This document shows positions 5,394 to 9,391 of a DNA stretch of 9,391 nucleotides, piece after piece. The stretch covers positions 1-9,391 of the forward strand of contig JAISCH010000340.1 in NCBI GenBank assembly GCA_031265725.1, read 5' to 3'. Made by a program: the position numbers and the translations under genes. The notes below the pieces were generated by a model. That model had not been told where the DNA came from. It searched no databases and saw only the letters and a list, made by a program, of their open reading frames with translations. The DNA is from Propionibacteriaceae bacterium. GTDB taxonomy: Bacteria > Actinomycetota > Actinomycetes > Propionibacteriales > Propionibacteriaceae. Every line of letters starts with the position of its first letter. The stretch's first letter is position 1.

Positions 5394-6195
5394 CTTTATC
5401 CCCAAATGGCTGCGGCCGCCTGCGGCCACTCCCGACGGGGTGATGTCCTTAGCCGACCACCTGCGGGAAGTCCGTTACCGGCTCATCATCAGCTTGGCCG
5501 CCGTCATTTTGGCTGCGGTTGTGTCCGCGATCTGGTACGAGCAGTTGTACCAGTTGTTGTTGCTGCCCTACCTGCGGGCAGTGCAACTGCTGGCCGAGAG
5601 CGATCCGAATCTGCACCCGAGCACAGTTATCTCCGGGGTGGTCACTCCCTTCACCCTGGCGTTGAAGACCTGTGCCACCGCTGGGCTGGCGGTGGCGAGT
5701 CCGGTCTGGATCTACCAGTTGTGGAAGTTCGTCGTCCCAGCGCTGCTGGCCAAGGAGAAGCGCTACCTGACCATCTTCCTGGCAGTGGCGATCCCGCTCT
5801 TCCTGGCCGGGGTGGCCGTCGGCTACTACATCATGCCGCAGGGCATTTCAGTGATGCTCTCGTTCACGCCGAGCAGCGTGCCGGTCACCAACCTGCTCGA
5901 AATCAATCAATTCCTGTCGCTGATGCTGCAGCTCATGTTGATCTTCGGGCTGGGTTTTTTGATGCCGGTGGTGGTCGTCGGACTGAATTTGCTCGGCGTA
6001 GTCTCGGCCAAAAGACTGGGCAAAGTGCGCACGTATGTGATCTTCGGGATCTTCGTCTTCGCTGCGGTGGCGACCCCTTCCACCGATCCATTCTCAATGC
6101 TGGCATTGTCGGTTCCGATGGTTTTGCTTTATTTAATTGCCGAAATCATCGCCAGAGTGCATGATCGGAGGGCGAAACGTACGCAATCGGCCTAG
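5380..6195 (+). CDS. tatC: Sec-independent translocase subunit TatC
   Basis: The multi-span receptor of the Tat translocase, which binds the twin-arginine signal peptide and recruits TatA. The 271-residue protein has six predicted membrane helices, at about 35-52, 92-118, 130-152, 178-207, 217-233 and 238-258. Conserved features include SLADHLREVRYRL (23-35) with the key glutamate E30 on the cytoplasmic N-terminus, and PALLAKEKRY (120-129) with E126 in the first cytoplasmic loop. The ATPSTDPFSMLALSVPM stretch (231-247) is also conserved. I chose the ATG at 5380. The frame is open from another ATG at 5332, but that would overlap tatA by 62 bases and has no ribosome-binding site. The chosen start also lacks a strong one, so translation probably depends on coupling to tatA through the 14-base overlap. 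An internal ATG at 5443, just before SLADHL, is a further alternative. Confidence 0.93.
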   Translation: MGKRNFIPKWLRPPAATPDGVMSLADHLREVRYRLIISLAAVILAAVVSAIWYEQLYQLLLLPYLRAVQLLAESDPNLHPSTVISGVVTPFTLALKTCATAGLAVASPVWIYQLWKFVVPALLAKEKRYLTIFLAVAIPLFLAGVAVGYYIMPQGISVMLSFTPSSVPVTNLLEINQFLSLMLQLMLIFGLGFLMPVVVVGLNLLGVVSAKRLGKVRTYVIFGIFVFAAVATPSTDPFSMLALSVPMVLLYLIAEIIARVHDRRAKRTQSA

Positions 6196-6210
6196 CAGAA
6201 CGGCACAGCA

Positions 6211-7152
6211 GTGAGTTTGGAATACGACGGGACCACCTTCAGCTTGGTGGTGAATCCGAGGGCCGGGCGGGGTAAGGCCAAAGCTCTGCTGCCCACAGTG
6301 ACCGCCATGCTACTCAGCGAATTGCCGGGAGTGAACCTCAAGGTCTATCAGACATCCAGCTTCGCCGAAGCGAGGTCGTGCTGCGCCACAGCGGTCGAAG
6401 CCGCCAAGTCCAGCGAGAATGAGCGCCATCCGGACTCGCTGCTGGTGATGGGCGGTGACGGCATGATGCATCTCGGCTTGAACGCTTGCGGGGGCACCGA
6501 CGTCCCGCTCGGGCTGATCCCAGCCGGTTCCGGGGACGACTTCTGCCGTGGGGTCAACGTGCCGGTGCAGACCCTGGGCGCGGTGGCGGTGATCGGCAAG
6601 GGGAAGACTGACACTATCGACTTGATGGAGCTGACCGGCAACCTCTCCGAACAGATGGAACGACGTTTCGCCGGATCGATTTTCAGTTCCGGTTTCGACG
6701 CCCGGGTGAATGCCCGGGTCAATCGGACCAGGTGGAGCATCGGCTCACTGAGTTACAGCTATGCCGCACTGGCCGAGTTGAGCGCTTTCGAACCGCTCGC
6801 CTACCGGCTGTTGATTGACGGGGAGCCTTTGGAGCAGACCGCTATGTTCATCTGTGTGGGCAATGCGGGTTATTTCGGCGGCGGCATGAAAGGCTGTCCT
6901 TTCGCGGATATCCGGGACGGGATGCTCGACGTGACGATTATCAATCCGGTCAGCCGGATGACGTTGTTGCGGCTGTTGCCGGCGATGTTCAGCGGCAAGT
7001 ACATCAGCGATCCGGCGGTGCACTGCCTGCGGGCCAAGGAGGTCGTGGTGGACGGCGACGGGTTGTTGGCCTACGCCGATGGGGAGAACGTCGGCGCGGT
7101 CCCAGTCAGACTGCGCGCGGTGCCCAACGCGCTGCGGGTGTATCTGCCATGA
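6211..7152 (+). CDS. Diacylglycerol kinase-family lipid kinase
   Basis: A 313-residue lipid kinase of the DagK/YegS/sphingosine-kinase fold, expected to phosphorylate diacylglycerol or a related lipid at the membrane using ATP. The catalytic domain motifs are NPRAGRG (15-21), GGDGMMH (81-87, a variant of GGDGT) and PLGLIPAGSGDDF (99-111, a variant of GTGND). The C-terminal half has the family's FICVGNAGYFGGGM (213-226), FADIRDGMLDV (231-241) and YADGE (288-292). There is no membrane segment. The start is a GTG at 6211, 15 bases after tatC, without a good ribosome-binding site. The N-terminal FSLVVNPRAGRG confirms that little is missing. The stop overlaps the helicase start as ATGA. The lipid substrate is not determinable here. 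Alternatives are a phosphatidylinositol- or glycerolipid-specific relative involved in actinobacterial envelope lipid synthesis. Confidence 0.88.
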   Translation: MSLEYDGTTFSLVVNPRAGRGKAKALLPTVTAMLLSELPGVNLKVYQTSSFAEARSCCATAVEAAKSSENERHPDSLLVMGGDGMMHLGLNACGGTDVPLGLIPAGSGDDFCRGVNVPVQTLGAVAVIGKGKTDTIDLMELTGNLSEQMERRFAGSIFSSGFDARVNARVNRTRWSIGSLSYSYAALAELSAFEPLAYRLLIDGEPLEQTAMFICVGNAGYFGGGMKGCPFADIRDGMLDVTIINPVSRMTLLRLLPAMFSGKYISDPAVHCLRAKEVVVDGDGLLAYADGENVGAVPVRLRAVPNALRVYLP

Positions 7153-9356
7153 GTGATGAGACTGGGGCTGGCATCGAACTAGCTGAGACGGGGGCGAGCG
7201 TCGAGCTATTCGCCCAAGGATTCTCCTTCCAGTTGGACTCCTTCCAACTCGAGGCCTGTAATGCGGTCGCTGCGGGCAAAGGCGCGCTGGTCGCCGCGCC
7301 GACTGGCGCAGGCAAGACCGTGGTGGGGGAGTTCGCCTGCTTTCTCGCCCTGCAGACTGGGCGCAAATGCTTTTACACCACTCCGATCAAGGCGCTCAGC
7401 AACCAGAAGTACCGGGATCTGTGCGCCCGTCACGGCGAGGAGAATGTCGGACTGCTGACCGGGGATATATCACTGAACGGCGAAGCCCCGGTGGTGGTGA
7501 TGACCACCGAGGTGCTGCGCAATATGATCTACGCCAAGTCGCCCACCTTGCACGATCTCGGCTTCGTCGTGCTGGACGAGGTGCATTACCTGGCGGACCG
7601 GTTCCGTGGCGCGGTCTGGGAGGAGATAATCATCACCCTGGACGACTCGGTGCGGGTGATCGCGCTGTCGGCCACCGTCAGCAATGCCGAGGAATTCGGG
7701 GCCTGGCTGGACGAGGTGCGTGGCGACACAGCCATCGTGCTCTGGGAGCAGCGGCCAGTGCCGCTCTTCCAGCATGTGATGGCTGGGCGCGATCTGTACG
7801 ATCTTTTCGACGCGCGCGGCAACACTTTGGCCGATCCGGCCCCGGTACCGGTGTCTAGCGATGTGAATCCGAAACTGCTCCAACTCGCCAAACAGGAGAC
7901 CCGGGCGCTGCGGGACGACTCCAGACGACCCAGAGGTCGTTCCGGCAACGGCAGGCGGAGCAGCTACGGTTCGGGGCGTTTCGGCGGCAGCGCGGACAAG
8001 GGCAGGCGGGAAGCCAATCAACGCCTGGTGCCGCGCCGGGACGCCACCATTGAGCGGTTGAGCGCGGAAGGCCTGCTGCCAGCGATCTATTTCATCTTCT
8101 CCCGGCAGGGCTGCGACACCGCAGTGGGCCAATTGATGCGCTCCGAGTTGCGGCTGACGGACTCCTTTGAGCGCGCCGAATTGGACGAGATCGCCAGCCG
8201 CCACGCCCAAGGGCTGAGCACGGCTGACTTGGCGGCGCTCGACTACGGAGCTTTCTGCACTGCCTTCCGGGCTGGTATCGCCGCCCACCACGCGGGGATG
8301 TTCCCGGCGTTCAAAGCGGCCACCGAGGAAGGATTCGGACGCGGACTGGTGAAGGTCGTCTTCGCCACCGAGACGCTGGCACTCGGCATCAACATGCCGG
8401 CCAAGTCGGTGGTGCTGGAGAAATTGGTGAAATTCAATGGCGAGCACCATGCCGACATCACCGCTGGGGAGTATACCCAGTTGACTGGACGCGCCGGACG
8501 CCGGGGGATCGACGTGGAGGGTCATGCCGTGGTGAATTGGCAGCCCGTCTTGGATCCCAGGGCGGTTGCCGGATTGGCCAGTCGCCGCACCTATCCGTTG
8601 CGCTCCTCGTTCCAACCCACTTACAACATGGCGGCGAATTTTGTCGCCACGGTCGGCCGCGCCCAGGCGAGGCAATTGCTGGAGCGCTCTTTCGCCCAAT
8701 ACCAGGCCGACGCGACCTTGCAGCGCTACTCCCAGCGCTCCCGGCGGGGCCGGGACGCCAGCAAGCCCAGGGTGCGCACCAACACCATCGCGGTGCGCTT
8801 CGACCGGATTTGCTCGGTGCTGGAGTCGCTGGGCTACCTGGCCGATGGCGGGGCGGAGCTGACCGCTGACGGGAGGATGCTCACCCGGATTTATTCCGAG
8901 CTGGACCTCGTTGTGGCCGAGGCGATCAAGGCGGGCATCTTCGCCGGTCTGAGCGGGCCGGGACTGGCCGCCGTCGTCTCCAGCCTAGTATTCGAGTCGC
9001 GGGGAGACCGCCGGGGCCAGTACCGGATGCCCGACCGGGCCAGTGAGCGGGTGCAGTCCGAATTGCGCGGAATCTGGCGTCAGGTCTGCCTGGTCGAGCG
9101 GGACAACCGGCTGCCATCGTCACCGGAGCCGGATATCGGCTTCGCGGAGGCCGTCTTCGACTGGGCCTCCGGACGCCCATTGGGCGATGTCCTGGACGAG
9201 AGCGAACTGACCGCAGGCGATTTCGTCCGAAACGCCCGACAAGTGATAGACGCCCTGGACCAACTAGGCGAAGCCAGCCCCAGCCTGCGTCCCGCCTGCA
9301 AAGAAGCCGTGGGAATGATCCGCCGCAGCGTAGTAGACGCCAACTATCAGGACTGA
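7149..9356 (+). CDS. helY: Ski2-like DExH-box helicase HelY, arch-less form
   Basis: A 735-residue superfamily 2 RNA/DNA helicase of the Ski2/Mtr4 type. RecA domain 1 has Walker A APTGAGKT (50-57), TTPIKALSNQKY (77-88), DEVH (143-146) and SAT (174-176). A basic Arg/Gly-rich linker (about 254-297) leads to RecA domain 2 with IYFIFSRQGCD (313-323), AHHAGMFPAF (379-388), FATETLALGINMPAK (405-419) and TQLTGRAGRRG (443-453). A winged-helix region (about 480-565) and a C-terminal DSHCT helical bundle (about 585-735) follow. Mycobacterial HelY, which lies in the same neighbourhood, is about 906 residues as I recall. The shortfall falls at about 521-548, where the arch insertion should be. Substrate and role (RNA turnover or repair) are not established for this family in actinobacteria. 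The start overlaps the lipid-kinase stop as ATGA. Confidence 0.92.
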   Translation: MSDETGAGIELAETGASVELFAQGFSFQLDSFQLEACNAVAAGKGALVAAPTGAGKTVVGEFACFLALQTGRKCFYTTPIKALSNQKYRDLCARHGEENVGLLTGDISLNGEAPVVVMTTEVLRNMIYAKSPTLHDLGFVVLDEVHYLADRFRGAVWEEIIITLDDSVRVIALSATVSNAEEFGAWLDEVRGDTAIVLWEQRPVPLFQHVMAGRDLYDLFDARGNTLADPAPVPVSSDVNPKLLQLAKQETRALRDDSRRPRGRSGNGRRSSYGSGRFGGSADKGRREANQRLVPRRDATIERLSAEGLLPAIYFIFSRQGCDTAVGQLMRSELRLTDSFERAELDEIASRHAQGLSTADLAALDYGAFCTAFRAGIAAHHAGMFPAFKAATEEGFGRGLVKVVFATETLALGINMPAKSVVLEKLVKFNGEHHADITAGEYTQLTGRAGRRGIDVEGHAVVNWQPVLDPRAVAGLASRRTYPLRSSFQPTYNMAANFVATVGRAQARQLLERSFAQYQADATLQRYSQRSRRGRDASKPRVRTNTIAVRFDRICSVLESLGYLADGGAELTADGRMLTRIYSELDLVVAEAIKAGIFAGLSGPGLAAVVSSLVFESRGDRRGQYRMPDRASERVQSELRGIWRQVCLVERDNRLPSSPEPDIGFAEAVFDWASGRPLGDVLDESELTAGDFVRNARQVIDALDQLGEASPSLRPACKEAVGMIRRSVVDANYQD

Positions 9357-9391
9357 CCGCGAAGCGTTCGAATGAAATAGTTTTGCGGCTG
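9357..9391. other. Short 3' flank after helY, nothing firm
   Basis: The last 35 bases after the helicase stop hold a loose CCGC...GCGG pairing (9358-9361 with 9385-9388, about 23 bases apart) and an AT-rich stretch with GTTTT. This could be part of a terminator cut by the window edge, but the stem is too short to call. Confidence 0.2.

Noticed and set aside
7470..8699. Long open frame on the minus strand inside helY (about 409 codons)
   Set aside because: It lies wholly antisense to a helicase whose motifs are intact, and its predicted protein shows no recognisable domain. High-GC DNA routinely leaves such mirror frames open.

Overview
The window is high-GC, densely packed chromosomal DNA from an actinobacterium (Actinomycetota). 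The gene order pafB-pafC-(small membrane protein)-tatA-tatC-lipid kinase-helY is the classic actinobacterial paf/tat/helicase neighbourhood. The FurA-type regulator, ATGA start/stop overlaps, GTG starts and apparent leaderless promoters fit the same assignment. I cannot place it below phylum with confidence. I see no mobile element, tRNA, rRNA or CRISPR array, and no stretch above 300 bases without a gene.

Left part (1-2059, minus strand): a two-gene oxidative-stress operon. A FurA/CatR-type peroxide- and metal-sensing repressor is followed, with a 4-base ATGA overlap, by a monofunctional small-subunit haem catalase. A perfect 16-bp stem hairpin lies just past the catalase stop and is the likely terminator. 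Upstream of furA is a 25-bp near-perfect palindrome overlapping a plausible promoter whose start point would give a leaderless furA mRNA. This is a strong candidate for an autoregulatory operator.

Middle (2250-4780, plus strand): a purine-type phosphoribosyltransferase gene, then pafB and pafC, overlapping by ATGA. PafB and PafC are the paired WYL-domain regulators that, as a heterodimer, switch on the LexA-independent DNA-damage response in mycobacteria. pafA, the Pup ligase gene that often precedes pafB, is not here; the phosphoribosyltransferase occupies that place. A promoter-like element just upstream of pafB partly resembles the motif that PafBC itself recognises. A hairpin followed by a T-rich run after pafC probably ends this unit.

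Right part (4945-9356, plus strand): a tight five-gene operon. It encodes a 60-residue single-span membrane protein, TatA, TatC (the twin-arginine protein export channel), a diacylglycerol-kinase-family lipid kinase, and a Ski2-like/HelY DExH helicase. The helicase is about 170 residues shorter than I recall for mycobacterial HelY, and the missing part appears to be the arch insertion between the helicase core and the C-terminal DSHCT domain.

Overall this is a conserved housekeeping and stress-response region rather than an obvious new system. The points most worth a second look are the arch-less HelY, the possible PafBC-type element ahead of pafB, the furA operator/leaderless promoter, and the conserved-looking mini membrane protein next to tatA.
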